Assembly (NCBI GenBank): GCA_039654915.1
Contig: CM077598.1
Coordinates: 77,466,041 to 77,530,040, forward strand
Length of the DNA: 64,000 nt
From: Aquilaria yunnanensis
Lineage: Eukaryota; Streptophyta; Magnoliopsida; Malvales; Thymelaeaceae
Reading direction: 5' to 3'
Shown here: in pieces, positions 34,269-46,258 of the stretch
Layout: each line of letters begins with the position of its first letter
Numbering within the stretch: position 1 is the first letter of the stretch
Position numbers and translations under genes: made by a program
The notes under the pieces: generated by a model
Told to the model about the DNA's origin: nothing
The model's database searches: none
The model's input: the letters and a program-made list of their open reading frames with translations, nothing else

Positions 34269-36735
34269 TGACACGACCGCTTGTGCCCCTACCTAGGAAG
34301 CCCTGTAAGAGCTGGTCTCACGGGGGATTGCAATTGACTAGTTGTGTATGTGTGGGGATTAAATCCCGTGATACTAGTTGATTAACCCAGAATATGCAAT
34401 ATGCATGCTCTTATGCTTTGACTTGGTTTATTAAACCATAAAACATTAAAACATTAACTCAACTGAGTAATTTCCTACACAAAGTAAATACAAATAGCCA
34501 AAGCATACAAAAATCAACATTTGTGTGAGTTTACTACACATAACAACTTGTGAGAACATTCATACATAAGGTAGACTAATGCCTTCATGCAAGAGCAATC
34601 CTAGAGTCAAGGACTCCTCATAACATAGACTATGGAGGCAAACCAGAGTACTGTATAAATACAAGACTCTACTGAGATCTCTTAACCTAACTCCCTCCTT
34701 GGAAACACGTCCCAGTGGCGAGTCCCAAAAGTCCTTTGCCAAGTGCTACTAGGCTCTGCAGCCAAAGGAAGATACTAGTTAGTACTGTCACCTGACCAAC
34801 AAGCCAACTAAGTACTTATGTAGACTAGAATCACAAGGATTCTCAACTGCCATACCTGTACACACAAAAGAGTACTACCGAGATAATCCTCAACGATTAC
34901 CCGGTCCAGCAACTTCAGGCTCTGCATAACAAAACCAGGGAGTGAGAATTTCATATTTCTCAGTAAGGGATCTTCAATGTAGCTGCAAGAAAATACTAGG
35001 ACTCTTGCTACGAGCTCACACAGCACGAGGGTGCTATTATATATGCATATATAACTAGGCCAAAGACCTCTCCTCAAGTGGTCCTCCTCACGGAGTATTA
35101 CTCCGCGCCTAGCGAGTTTAAACCCGCTCCTAGCAAGCCGAAGCTTACTGCCTAGCAAGCCGAAGCTTGCTGCAAATGATCATGTAGCCTTCCCATAGTT
35201 GTTATGTAGGGGAATTATGGTGGGACTTTGTAGACTAGGCCGCAGGGCCTCGTTGATGTAGACTAGATGAACAAGGTTTCACCTTGTGACCTCGTGGCTA
35301 CGGCATGGCTAGGCCGACAAGGGCTCTAAACCTCTCACCTGAGCTAGTGGTAGCTAGTTATGTTCATTTGCAACATAGTTTCCTTAAAAACTTTCCTTCA
35401 CTTTGAGTTAATATAAATCTAAAACTGGGACAATTTAATTGTTTTTAAAACATTGAGGTGATAGTACTCCCTCTTAGCTTCACGTGGAATCTTGAATCAC
35501 CTCAATTGAACACCCAACCGAAAAGTTATGCTGAAAATAAAATCGGGTGTCAAATGCTGTCTTGGTGACGTGTCGCCACAGTTTTCGACGTTCTGAGATA
35601 TTTTTCTGGATTGGCGACACGTCGTGGGAACTCATGGGGATTGGCGATGCGTCGCCAAACTTGCAAAATGCCCAGAAAATCCCTGATTTTGCTGCTATGA
35701 ACTTTGGACACTTCCCACATATATCAAACATGCATGGAATGCCTCCAAAGTTCATACACACATAGTACATGTTGCATAGAACATAACCAACTATCAAAAG
35801 CTAAACTATGATGTCTAGAAACATCAATCCAATCCTTCAAAATCCTCTAGTCCACCATAATTCAACCAAAATGTTTACTTAATGCCATAGCTACAACTAC
35901 TCGAATTCTTCAAGCAAACTCAAGCTAATGGCATTCCATGAACTTCAAAATGTATCTCCCTTACCTTAACTCCAAGTAACAAGCAAGAATCAACCTCCTT
36001 TTTGTTCAAACAAGCTCCCAAAGTTCTACACAAGTTCCAATTCAAAAATAGAGCACCAAACACCAAAATTATACTCTCTAACCAAAACCCAAGCTCCAAC
36101 CTAACCAATAACATGAATTCAATCAAGAACACTTTGCTTACCTCGTTCAAAAATAGGGGATGGAGAAAAACACCCTTCCAAGCCTCAAAAACATGATTCC
36201 AAGCTAGAAAATCACTTCTCGAAGCTTATATACTTTGAATTGCTTCTTTTGGCACCAAAAACTCTTGATTCCAAGTTCAATTTGAGAGCAAAATGAGGGT
36301 GAGAAGGCTGGAAATGGGTTTATGGCAGCCATAGACTCCTTTCCCCTTCTTAAACACTCACTTAACCAAAAAACCATCAAAGTATTAAGCTTAATACAAA
36401 TAAGTCCCCCACTTTTGTAACTTAGTAATTCTTGATTAAATTCTTGTCTATTTTTCTAGTTTGAGTTAAGGTTGAAAGTTAAGTTCTCAAAATTCATTTT
36501 AAAACACTCGGGACTCGTACCGGCTATTCAGGATGCAAAATTACCATTTTGCCCCTGAACTTCATTCAGTGCTTTATTCTTGCTAAACTTTGCAAAATTA
36601 CGATTTTGCCCCTGAACTTAGTGAACTTTGCTAAACTTCTCTATTCTTGCTATGTAAACTTGAATTGAGCTTAGAACCTTAATTTAAAGCACTTTACCTT
36701 CCTCAATTGCACCTCCCACTAGAAGGGCCATAACA
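34269..36735 (-). repeat. G1: solo LTR of the G family, 2467 bp, target duplication ACACA
   Basis: Bounded by TGACACGACC and GGCCATAACA, with ACACA at 34264-34268 and 36736-36740. It inserted upstream of the TATA box of the E5 antisense gene. This is the only complete G copy here and serves as reference for G2 and G3. It holds the TGAGAA/TTCTCA hairpin module at 34943-34962. Confidence 0.9.
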
Positions 36736-36740
36736 ACACA

Positions 36741-37048
36741 TGTCACCTGGTGACTGGCGAATAGTCACATCTGTTACGTTAGTCGTGTCTTTTCGCCTTC
36801 GAGGGATCATTATGGCCACGCTTCACTTGCTTCCTTCGGCCTATATAAACCCTTCCTCCTCAGTTTTTTCCATACTTCTGTTCTTTTGCTATCTTTTTCT
36901 CTCGAGTTTCCTCTTGTCTCTTTCTTTTTTTGGCGGCGGTGCTAGCGTTGGAGCAATTTTCGGCGACACTTGCGGTGGTCTTTCAAAGTTCATACCTTGT
37001 TCTGAGCTAGGTGGGTCTCTTTTATGAATTCATTCTTCGATATTTTAG
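36741..37048 (+). pseudogene. E5 antisense gene: promoter and 5' untranslated remnant
   Basis: Sequence after G1 matches the upstream region of the E3 antisense gene (VTSV..VSF.LRG.IMAT in the same non-coding frame). TATATAAA is at 36842-36849, followed by a GGCGGCGGTGC..GGAGCAATTT stretch also found in E3 near 19240. Exon 1 and most of exon 2 are gone: at about 37048 the sequence passes straight into the middle of the E6 5' LTR. Confidence 0.8.
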
Positions 37049-39570
37049 GTACATGAACTTCGACATGTCTAGTTATGATCTGGAAAGTTTGGTGATTTTA
37101 GGAGCACATTTGGTATTTTTAACGGTGGTACTTACTATGTTGTGGAGTAGTTGTCCAACATCCTGTTTTTGGAGTACATTGTGTCTCAGGACCTCTTGTA
37201 ACCTAGGGTACGTATTTAGCTAAGTTAAGACCATATTGTAGTGCATGTTTGCATTTACATGTAGTGTATGTAAAATGAGACAAGTATGTGAACATTTGAG
37301 TAATGTTTTGGCTATGTAAGTGATGTGGTGCAAAGCTGCCTAAGTGTGAATGATGGGCTGCTTACTTGTAAATTCTGTTTTGGCCACATAAAGTTGTTAA
37401 AAGAAAGGGAATGTAATTCCTATGTGTAATGGACATATATGGGATAGCCTTGGAGGGCTTTCACCTTGTGAATGAAGTGTTTGTATGGTTTGGAAAAATT
37501 GTATGGGCAAAATGGTCGAAAAGTTGCCAGAATTTTGACTATGGACCTAAAGTTGAATATCTCCCTGTGTACAATGAATCTTGGTATTAAATTTTGACCA
37601 CACCTAGAGGACATCTAGGGGTTTAACTAGGCTTTAGAATTTCTAAATTTAGAGCCCTGTAACCAAAGATATGACGTTGCAAAGTTGGCTGAGTTACTTT
37701 TCATTTGGTCAGAATTTTGTAACCAACTTAAAAAATCCATAACTTGGTCCATAGGTGGGCTATTGATGTAAAAAAAATTCCTTGGTTTTCTCTAAGTCTC
37801 TAATTGAAAATGGGGAAAAGAAAATAGGGGGTATGTGGCTTGAATGATACAGTTTACTAGTGGAAGTTTCAGGTGCAGTAACTGGTCACTAGAACTTAAC
37901 AAGATTACCTAATGTGTGGAAGCCAAAACTAAGACTTGTGCTAGTATTTTCCTTCTTAGCTACCATAGTGTGCATAAATGTAAATATGTGTGTTATGGTT
38001 AAACCAATATGCATGTATTTACATAGTTCTCAAGAGGGTCACTTGAGTATGTACACTATGTTGGGTTTCGGGAGCCAAACAGCGCAGCGGAATTTAACCG
38101 AAACCCTCCAGGATCCAAGTGAAACGGAGTAAACCGGGTGTTATTTCATACCTAATTTTCGGTTGAAATCTCTCACTCAACTGTAGAGTCGAATCACAAA
38201 ACCTGAACAGTTGACCTGTTCAGGCTCTCTATGGTCTCCACACGAGCCTCTCAGGATCACCACGCTTCCACCACGTCCCGGCAGATGCGTTTCTCTTGCG
38301 CTCGCAGTGCTAGCTTGCGTCCTCCAAGGAATTGCAAGAGAAGAGTGCAGCTGTCCTTTTGGGAGGCTAGGGCAAGGAGACCTATGAATTTCTCACTTAA
38401 AAGTTGTATTTATAGTGACACTCAACTTCCAGGCCTAATGGGTTTCAAAGCCCTAATCCAATTAGGATTTAATTTCGGGCTTAATAATGGCTCAACTCCT
38501 TGGCCAATTATTAATACGAAATTAAAGTGAAACCATAACCCAAATAATTAGCCCATGCACTCTAATGATCCAAATAGCTCTATGTGTGTGACCCAATAGG
38601 CTCTTGCCATGTTGGCAATGATCATAAATCACATTTATGATCATAAGCAATGAGCAGTGTCTAGCAACACATCATTGCTACCCAAGTGACAAGATTGTCG
38701 GTGAATCGACTAAACCTTTATGATCATCACTGATATATGCCATTGTCCCTTTGTCCAAGATATCAAGACTAAGCACAAGACATGGAATGTGTCACTCTCG
38801 TATAGCCCAATCTTTGGTTTCTTGATTACCGAGTAGACCAACTTAAACTGACGACATTGATATCATATATCAATTCATCGGAGCATGGCCATGCATTTTC
38901 TAAGTCTCACTTTATCAAGGGGCCCAAAGATATCACTCCCGTTACATAGGAGGGACAAATCCCATCTTGATCATACAAATCCCTCCGCATGATATGTGAC
39001 ATACCCAATGACCTCCTTCAAGTTCACTCAGTTACGAGCAACAAAGGAAAGTATCAAAGTATGTGACTCACATGTAGGGAACCTTGCTGATCTTAGGTCG
39101 AAGGACTACATATACCATGATCACTATGAGAATCACTTATGACACTCATATAATGATCCATGAAGTGTTCTCATGGTGGGTCGGTCCAGTACACAAGTTC
39201 TCCAACTTGTACCCATATGTAGACTACATATCTCATATTAGTCTCCACATATGCTAGTCATTATGTATTATTGCAACCCGCTCCACAATAATACTAGACT
39301 AGGGATGTTTAAGAATATCATTATTCTAGGGTTACAATTATGTTTATTACGTTACGCAGAAACAAAACAACAAACAAAATTGCTGGATTAATGCCTCAAT
39401 AAAATATCATGACTCAATGTGCAAAAATACAATCATCTCATGATTGGCCTTTTGGGCACAATACTAACACACTAGGGGTGTTGTTCCAATGACCTATAGG
39501 ACACACCAAACCTGGGAGTTTAAATGCACCGTTTTGGCACCATAACTGGACTACCCCGGAGTTGGTAACA
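37049..39570 (+). repeat. E6 5' LTR, 5'-truncated, containing Sc
   Basis: From 37049 it is collinear with 45151-46258 of the 3' LTR. Removing Sc and its duplication leaves 1106 bp against 1108 bp there. The first 1371 bp of the LTR are missing. The end is GGTAACA at 39570. The two LTRs differ at more than one position in ten in the stretch I compared, so the insertion is old. Confidence 0.9.
38059..39469 (-). repeat. Sc: solo LTR, 1411 bp, target duplication CACTA
   Basis: Reverse copy of Sa and Sb, from TGTTGGGTTTCGGG to ATACTAACA, flanked by CACTA at 38054-38058 and 39470-39474. The E6 3' LTR reads without interruption through the matching site near 46160. Confidence 0.95.
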
Positions 39571-39575
39571 GAAGT

Positions 39576-39591
39576 TGGTATCAGAGCATGG
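39576..39591 (+). other. E6 primer binding site, initiator tRNA-Met type
   Basis: TGGTATCAGAGCATGG lies five bases after the LTR end. TGGTATCAGAGC is the standard plant tRNA-iMet primer sequence of many Ty3/gypsy and Ty1/copia elements. Confidence 0.93.
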
Positions 39592-39736
39592 TTTGTACAT
39601 GTACATTGCATATAGTTGCATTGCATGCATCTACATATATGAACTCTGTTTGGTCAGCTGCTAGTTTCAAGTACCACTAAAATACCTATGATCTTTATAT
39701 GTGCTCTATGGTGAATCATCAATTCGGGAAGTAAAC

Positions 39737-41085
39737 ATGGTTGCCACAAGCAGAGGGGAACCACCCCGAAGGCCTCCTACTGACTCTAGGCAACAAAGAA
39801 ATGGCCAGAATAGAGGGAATCAAGGCCAACAGGGGGCACCAAACTCTGAAGTGCCTCCGGTGTGGTTAGAGCTTTAGAGGAACTTAGCTCTAATCAATGA
39901 GAACTTAGTAAGGCTTATTCAAGCACAATGGCAAGCAGTCCAAGTAGCTCCAGTAGAACCAGTTCAGGATGCACAACAACAACCAGAAGAGGATATTAAG
40001 AACACATCTGAATACGTTCCTTCTAGAAGCTTGAAAGACACAAATGATGAAACTGTTGAGGAGAAAGATGAGGATAGGAGAAATCCAAGAGGAAGAAGAC
40101 TAATGTCTCAGATTGGTCAGGTGTCCAAGACCAATCCCTCAGTCTACGACCATTCCTCCACTAGGAATGAGATTGAGGAAGGCCATGAGAGAAGATCCAA
40201 GAGAAGGCAGAGAGATCATAGAGAGCCTCACCATACAGAGGGCTCTTATAGATCCAAGAGACACAAATCAGAGGATCTAGAAGGCCTAGATGAAGTCAGA
40301 CTATTGGAGAGGTTCCCAGACCTAAGTCCTCCATAGTTTGATGGAAGAGCTAGGCCAAAGAGAGCTGAGGAGTGGTTAATCTTTATTGAAAAAATGTTTG
40401 AGAGGATGCCACTTAGCTCCACCAAGAGAGTGTCACTGGCTAGCTACAATCTGGTAGGCAGTGCAGAGATGTGGTGGAGAAACACCAAAGATAGAACGCC
40501 AGGAAGAGATATTGAGATGATATGGTCAGAGTTCACACAGCTATTCCAGGAACAGTACATCAGTGATGCCATCAAGGATATGAAGCAAGTTGAATTTGAT
40601 GCTCTAAGGCAGGACAACCTCAATGCCCTAGAGTATGAGCACAAATTCAATCAGTTGGTGAGGTATGCTCCTTAGTATCATGGACTAGAGGAGTTGAAGG
40701 CCAAAGATTTGTTAGAGGCCTAAGGTCAGAGATTAGAAAGGCTGTTAGACCTTTCAGAGTAGTTACATACTATGAAGCAGTGCAGAAAGCTCTATTAGTA
40801 GGGCAAGAGGAGTATGAGACTAAGTACTTTCCCACTGTACCAGGGGAAAGTAGTCAGGCAGGAGGCAAGCAGAAAAAGCCACCACATGGCAAGGGATTTG
40901 CCAAGAATTCCCATTTTGGTGGTGAGGGCAAGGTTAAAAAGAAGTTCCCTAGCCTAAGGTGCCTTAAGTGCAAGAAGTTTCATGGAAAGAAACCTTGCTA
41001 TTCTGACACCCAAGCGTGTCTAAGATGTGGATCCATGGATCATTGGATCAAAGACTGCCCACAGGCTCAAAGGAGGCCAGAAGAC
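39737..41085 (+). pseudogene. E6 gag, decayed
   Basis: The probable start is the ATG at 39737. An in-frame TAG at 39875 and TAG at 40334 break the same frame, and there is a shift between 40675 and 40780. The gag core near 40340-40670 has GRARPKRAEEWL, SAEMWW and WSEFTQLFQEQY. A cysteine-rich tail at 40960-41060 contains LKCKKFHGKKPC and the CCHC knuckle CLRCGSMDHWIKDC. The Lys/Arg/Glu-rich N-terminal region should not be mistaken for a host nuclear protein. Confidence 0.88.
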
Positions 41086-41219
41086 TAAGGTCCAATAAGA
41101 CCTATTGGGGCAGGACCTAGAGAAGGAGCACCAAGGGAGGGACAGTTGAGGCCAGTTCCTCCAGTGCAAAGAGCTGGCAGAGTCTTCCAAGTGGAGAGGC
41201 CAGAGACATCAGAGTAGGG

Positions 41220-43710
41220 AGGAGCACTAAGAGGTAACATTTACCTTAATGGTATGCTTGTTAGTGTTATATTTGATACTAGTGCATCTGTGTCTATAGT
41301 GGCCAGGAAATTTGTTAATGCCATGAAATTGCCTACTGAAATCATGCCTAGGATTTCCTTAGTGAAAACAGCAGGTAGTCAATGTCTTTTCACTAATGAC
41401 CTAGCTAAGGATTGTGAGCTAGTAGTAGGAAAGACTAAGGTTATGACTAATCTGCTAGTGTTGGATATTCCTAAGTATGATTTAGTGCTAGGTATGAATT
41501 GGCTTGCTATGCATAACATAAGAATTGATTGTGCTAAGATGGAAATCACATTTGACTGATGGTGAAGTGCATGCATTAGTGAATTCTAAGGAATTAGTGT
41601 ATGAAATGCATGGCATGGAGCTAGAGGTACTAGATGAGATACCTGTGATTTCTGAGCATGATTACTATTACGCATTGAATGAATTGCACTGTGAAGAAGA
41701 AGTAGACAGAATACCTATAGTGAGAGACTTTCCACAAGTCTTTCCTAAAGACCTGCCAGGTATTCCTCCACAAAGGGAGATTGAATTTGAAATCAAGCTG
41801 CAACCAGAAGCTAGTCCAATATCCATACCTCCTTACAGAATGCCAATCATAGAGACGAATGAGCTCAAGAAACAACTTGATGAACTTCTTGAAAAAGGGT
41901 TCATAAGGCCAAGTGTTTCACCATGGGGAGCTCCTATTCTCTTTGTGAAAAAGAAGGATGGATCTTTGAGACTATGCATTGACTACAGGAAGCTTAATGC
42001 AGTGACTATCAAGAACAAGTATCCACTCCCTAGGATTGAGGATCTGTTTGATCAACTCAAGGGAGCTAAGATCTTCTCCAAGATAGATTTGAGATCTGGA
42101 TACTTCCAGTTGAGAGTAAAGGAAGAGGACATTCCTAAGACTGCATTGAGGACCAGATATGGGCATTATGAGTACACAGTCATGCCGTTTGGTTTGACTA
42201 ATGCCCCAGCTGCTTTCATGGACTTGATGAACAGGGTGTTCAGACCACATTTGGACAAATTTTTGGTTGTGTTCATTGATGACATCCTAGTGTATTCCAA
42301 TGATGAAAATGAACATGAACATCATCTGAAGATTGTCTTAAAGACTTTATTGGAACATTAGCATTATGCCAAGTTATCCAAGTGTGAATTCTGGATAAGG
42401 GAAGTGTCTTTCCTAGGACACATCATAGATGCACAAGGCCTTAAGGCAGAGCCTGAAAAGGTCAAGGCAGTGAAAGAGTAGGAAAGACAAAAGACTGTGA
42501 AGGAAATCAAAAGGTTCCTATGATTAGCTGGATACTACAGGAGATTTGTATCAGGCTTTTCCAGGATTGCCTCAGTTCTTACTCATCTAACCAAGAAGGG
42601 TCAAACATTTGAGTGGACTGAGAAGTGTGAAAAGAGTTTCCAGGAGCTCAAGCAGAGGTTGATTGAAGCTCCAGTGTTGATTCTTCCTGATCCAAGTAAG
42701 CCCTACATCATATATACAGATGCATCTAGATCTGGGCAAGGTTGTTTGCTTATGCTAGACAGAAATGTCATTGCTTATAGGTCAAGGCAGTTAAGACCCC
42801 ATGAGCAAAATTATCCTACCCATGACCTAGAACTGGCAGCAGTGATTTTTGCTCTGAAGCAATGGAGACAATACTTGATGGGTAGTTTCTTTGTGATCTA
42901 CACTGACCATAAGAGCCTAAAGTACTTGTAGGACTATGACTGTAGTGTACAGTACCCAGAGGGCAAAGGCAATCTAGTAGCAGATGCCTTGAGTAGGAAG
43001 GACATAGAACTTTTGAAAGGAGGATGCATAGCTGATCATGATGAGCAAAATTGTCTGCTATGCCTATGGCATAAATGGCATAAGTGGGAGGAAGCCCAAA
43101 TTTACACATTGGCTATTCAGTTTGGATGGATTGAAGAAGCCAGAAAGGCATAGGAGACAAATCCTGATCTGAAAAAGATCTCAAGAAAGGAAAAAAGTTC
43201 CTTGTATCAATCCTTTGTCTACAAGAAAGGATTACTATACTTCAAGGATCGAATCTATGTGCCTAAAGAACCACAGCCTATGTCAACAAAAGAATGAGAC
43301 ACTTGGAATTTGAGGTTGGTGACAATGTTTGGCTAAAAGTTGCACCAACCAAAAGCACTGTCAAATTTGGCAGAAGAACCAAGTTAGCCCCAAGATACAT
43401 AGGTCCTTATGAGATCTTGTATAGAGTTGGCAAGGTAGCATACAGGTTAGCTCTACTACCAAGCATGTCAAGTGTTCATAATGTTTTTCACATCAGTATG
43501 CTTAAGAAGTGTCTATTGGACACAAAGCATGCTATTGTAGTGGAAGACATACAGTTGGAACCTAACTTGACATATGAAGAGAAACCTATAGCTATCTTAG
43601 CCAAGCATACCAAAAGGTTAAGAAACAAACATATTCCCATGGTTAAAGTTCAGTGGTCACACCACTCTAAAAGAGAAGCAACCTGGGAAACTGAAAAAGA
43701 CCTTAGGTAA
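41220..43710 (+). pseudogene. E6 pol (chromovirus, Tekay/Del-like), integrase core deleted
   Basis: Protease region with FDTSASVSIV at about 41265; a frame change near 41550; reverse transcriptase 41800-42360 with [11 protein letters not shown] and FIDDILVYS; RNase H 42700-42990 with [27 protein letters not shown] and ADALSRK. Stops occur at 42359 and 42479, among others. After RIYVPKEP (about 43250-43270) the text jumps to EFEVGDNVWLKV (about 43306), so the zinc finger and the DDE core of integrase are missing. The end keeps NVFHIS.LKK and a chromodomain-like KVQWSHHSKREATWE (43638-43695). The element could not integrate itself. Confidence 0.9.
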
Positions 43711-43766
43711 AGGTATCCTGAAGAATACCCGAACCTAAAGGCTATTTTGGAGGACCAAAATTTTTA

Positions 43767-43779
43767 AAGGGGGGAGGAT
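43767..43779 (+). other. E6 polypurine tract
   Basis: AAAGGGGGGAGGA, ending at the LTR start TGTTACC. The E8 copy has GGGGGGAGGAT at the same place. Confidence 0.92.
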
Positions 43780-46258
43780 TGTTACCACCTCACAAAATGG
43801 GAGAATTACAAGTGTGTCATAATGGCTAAAAACCATTATATTGTGTAATTCTCACCACAGTGATTGAAGTGTGAGGGGTAAAAGGCATGATCAACACCTC
43901 CTTGAAAGCGTTCCAAGTTGGTAACTTGGCCCCCAAGAAAAGCCTTAAGGATTGCTTGTTTGTCAAGCAACCTATGGACTTTTTTGTAAGGTTTTGCAAA
44001 TTCGGGTACTCAATTGCAAAACTCTCAAGAAAGAGACTTGGAGAGTTATGGGAAGGATATGAATGGTATGAAAGTGCTATTGGAGGACCAAATTGCTCAG
44101 AGAAGACAAGTTTGGACAAAGGAAACACTAAAGGCAATAAGGACCTCAATGTCCTAGTGTAAACCTTAAGGTGTTCAAGCTTTTGACTTAAGTCTAAGGG
44201 TGGAATTTTCAGGTTATCCCACCTTGGGGGAGGCAGCCAAGACTTGATAATTAGTCAAAAATGTTGGGCACGTGTGTGCCAATGAGTTTAAGACAAAGAA
44301 ACCATAATTAGTGAGAAGGAAAATGACATAAAGCAAGGTTAAGCTTGTTTAAGTTTGTTTTGTGCCCTTAAGCTCATTTAAGGCCATTTAAGTGGCCAAA
44401 TCACTTATCTCCCTCTCATTTTTGTCCTCCCCCAGCCCAAGAACACAGCCATACTTCCTCCATAGCCACCACACCTTCAAACTTGCAATTGATTGAAATT
44501 GAAGGCAAAAGGAAGCAAACTAGAGCTATTTCTTGCATACTTCAAGGATCAAGCTTGATTTTTGGCCTACCCACTTTGGTAAGGGTTCTATTGCTCTCAT
44601 GGAATATTTTCTAAAATTTTCAAACATCCATGGAGCTAGGGCTAAGATTGGAAGAGAGCCATGAGCTTGATGAACCAAGCTTAGTGAGGGGAGTGCACTT
44701 ATTGATGGCTTTCTGACCTAGTGTGAGTGTGCAATGATGGCAATAAAGTGAGGGTTTCTAGAGCCCAAAAGTTAGTAGTAACTACTGTTAAAGTGCTCCT
44801 AAGACCAAGCATTAGCTTGAGGAGGGCTTCCATAGTGATTTGGTTATGTTTATTATGTCTTTTATGGACTAACCTATGGTATATGCTGCTGCCGCATTTC
44901 ATGTGTTTGTTGTTTGTGTTTGGCTACTGCATTTGGTTGCTATATCTTGTATATATGCATTTTTGTTTTTTTGTTTTAGTGTCTTTGGATGCAGGTTTTA
45001 ATGATGGTTACATTGCCTATTGAATCCAAGTGCTACCCTTACTAAGTTTCTCAATGAAACTTACTCCCCTCAATTCTGTCATGTCAGGTCCAGCAGAAAC
45101 ATCACCTTCAAACTAACCTTTGTGGTTTTATTTTTCATCTGAAATTTCAGGTACATAAACTTCCATATTTCTAGGTATGATCTGGAAATTTTGGTTATTT
45201 TATGAGCACATTTGGTATTTTTAATGGTGGTACTTACTGTGTTGTGCAGCAGCTGTCCAGCATCCTGTTTTTGGAGTCCATTGTGTCTCAGGAGCTCCTG
45301 TAACCTAGGGTGCGTATTTACCTGAGTTAAGACCATATTGTAGTGCATGTATGCATGTGCATGTATGGTATGTAACATGAGACAAGTATGTGAACATTTG
45401 AGTAATGTTTTGGCTATGTAAGTGATGTGGTGCAAATCTGCCTAAGTGTGAATGATGGGCTGCTTACTTGTAAATTCTGTTTTGGCCACATAAAGTTGTT
45501 AAAATAAAGGAAATGTAATTCCCATGTGTAAGGGACATATATGGGATAGCCTTGGAGGGCTTTCCCCTTGTGAATGAAGTGTTTGCATGGTTTGGAAAAA
45601 TTGTATGGGCAAAATGGTCCAAAAGTTGCCAGAATTTTGACTCTGGAACTAAAGTTGAATATCTCCCTGTGTAGAATGAATCTTGGAATGAAATTTTAAC
45701 CACACCTAGAGGACATCTAGGGGGTTAACTGGGATTTAGAATTTCTAAATTTAGAGCACTGTAGCCAAAGATATGACGTTTCAAAGTTGGCTGAGTTACT
45801 GTTCATTTGGTCAGAATTTTGTAACCAACTTAAAAAATCTATAACTTGGTCTATAGGTGGGCTATTGATGTAAAAAAAAATTCCTTGGTTTTATCTAAGT
45901 CTCTAATTGATAATGGAGCAAATAAAATAGGGGGGTATGTGGCTAGAATGATACAGTTTATTAGTGGAAGTTTTAGGTGCAGTAGCTGGTCAATAGAACT
46001 TAACAAGATTGCCTAATGTGTGGAAGCCAAAACTAAGACTTGTGCTAGTGCTTTCCTTCTTAGCTACCATAGTGTGCATAAATGTAAATATGTGTGTTAT
46101 GGTTAGACCAATATGCATGTATTTACATAGTGCTCAAGAGGGTCACTTGAATATGTACACTAAGGGTGTTGTTCTAATGACCTATAGGACACACCAAACC
46201 TGGGAGTTTAAATGCACAGTTTTGGCAACATAACTGGACTACCCCGGAGTGGGTAACA
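43780..46258 (+). repeat. E6 3' LTR, 2479 bp (reference T-family LTR)
   Basis: From TGTTACCACCTC to GTGGGTAACA. It is complete and uninterrupted. It contains the AAGTTTC/GAAACTT hairpin module at 45044-45062. The right flank GCTAG (46259-46263) should be the target duplication, but its left partner has been deleted. Confidence 0.93.

Noticed and set aside
37006..37010. GCTAG as the left target duplication of E6 (right flank is GCTAG at 46259)
   Set aside because: The sequence after it is not the LTR start, and the true left LTR end has been deleted. A five-base match here is likely chance; another GCTAG occurs at 36941.
39576..39591. tRNA gene fragment
   Set aside because: Only the primer-complementary stretch is present, directly after an LTR. 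It is a primer binding site.
40031..40336. Charged, Arg/Glu-rich open frame as a host nuclear protein
   Set aside because: It lies in frame with the gag start at 39737 and the gag core at 40394 of E6, between its primer site and protease.
44727..45023. Hydrophobic 98-codon frame in the T LTR (membrane-protein-like)
   Set aside because: T-rich LTR sequence gives Leu/Phe/Cys-rich frames. The copies at 28951-29157 and 57575-57772 do not keep the same start, length or stop.
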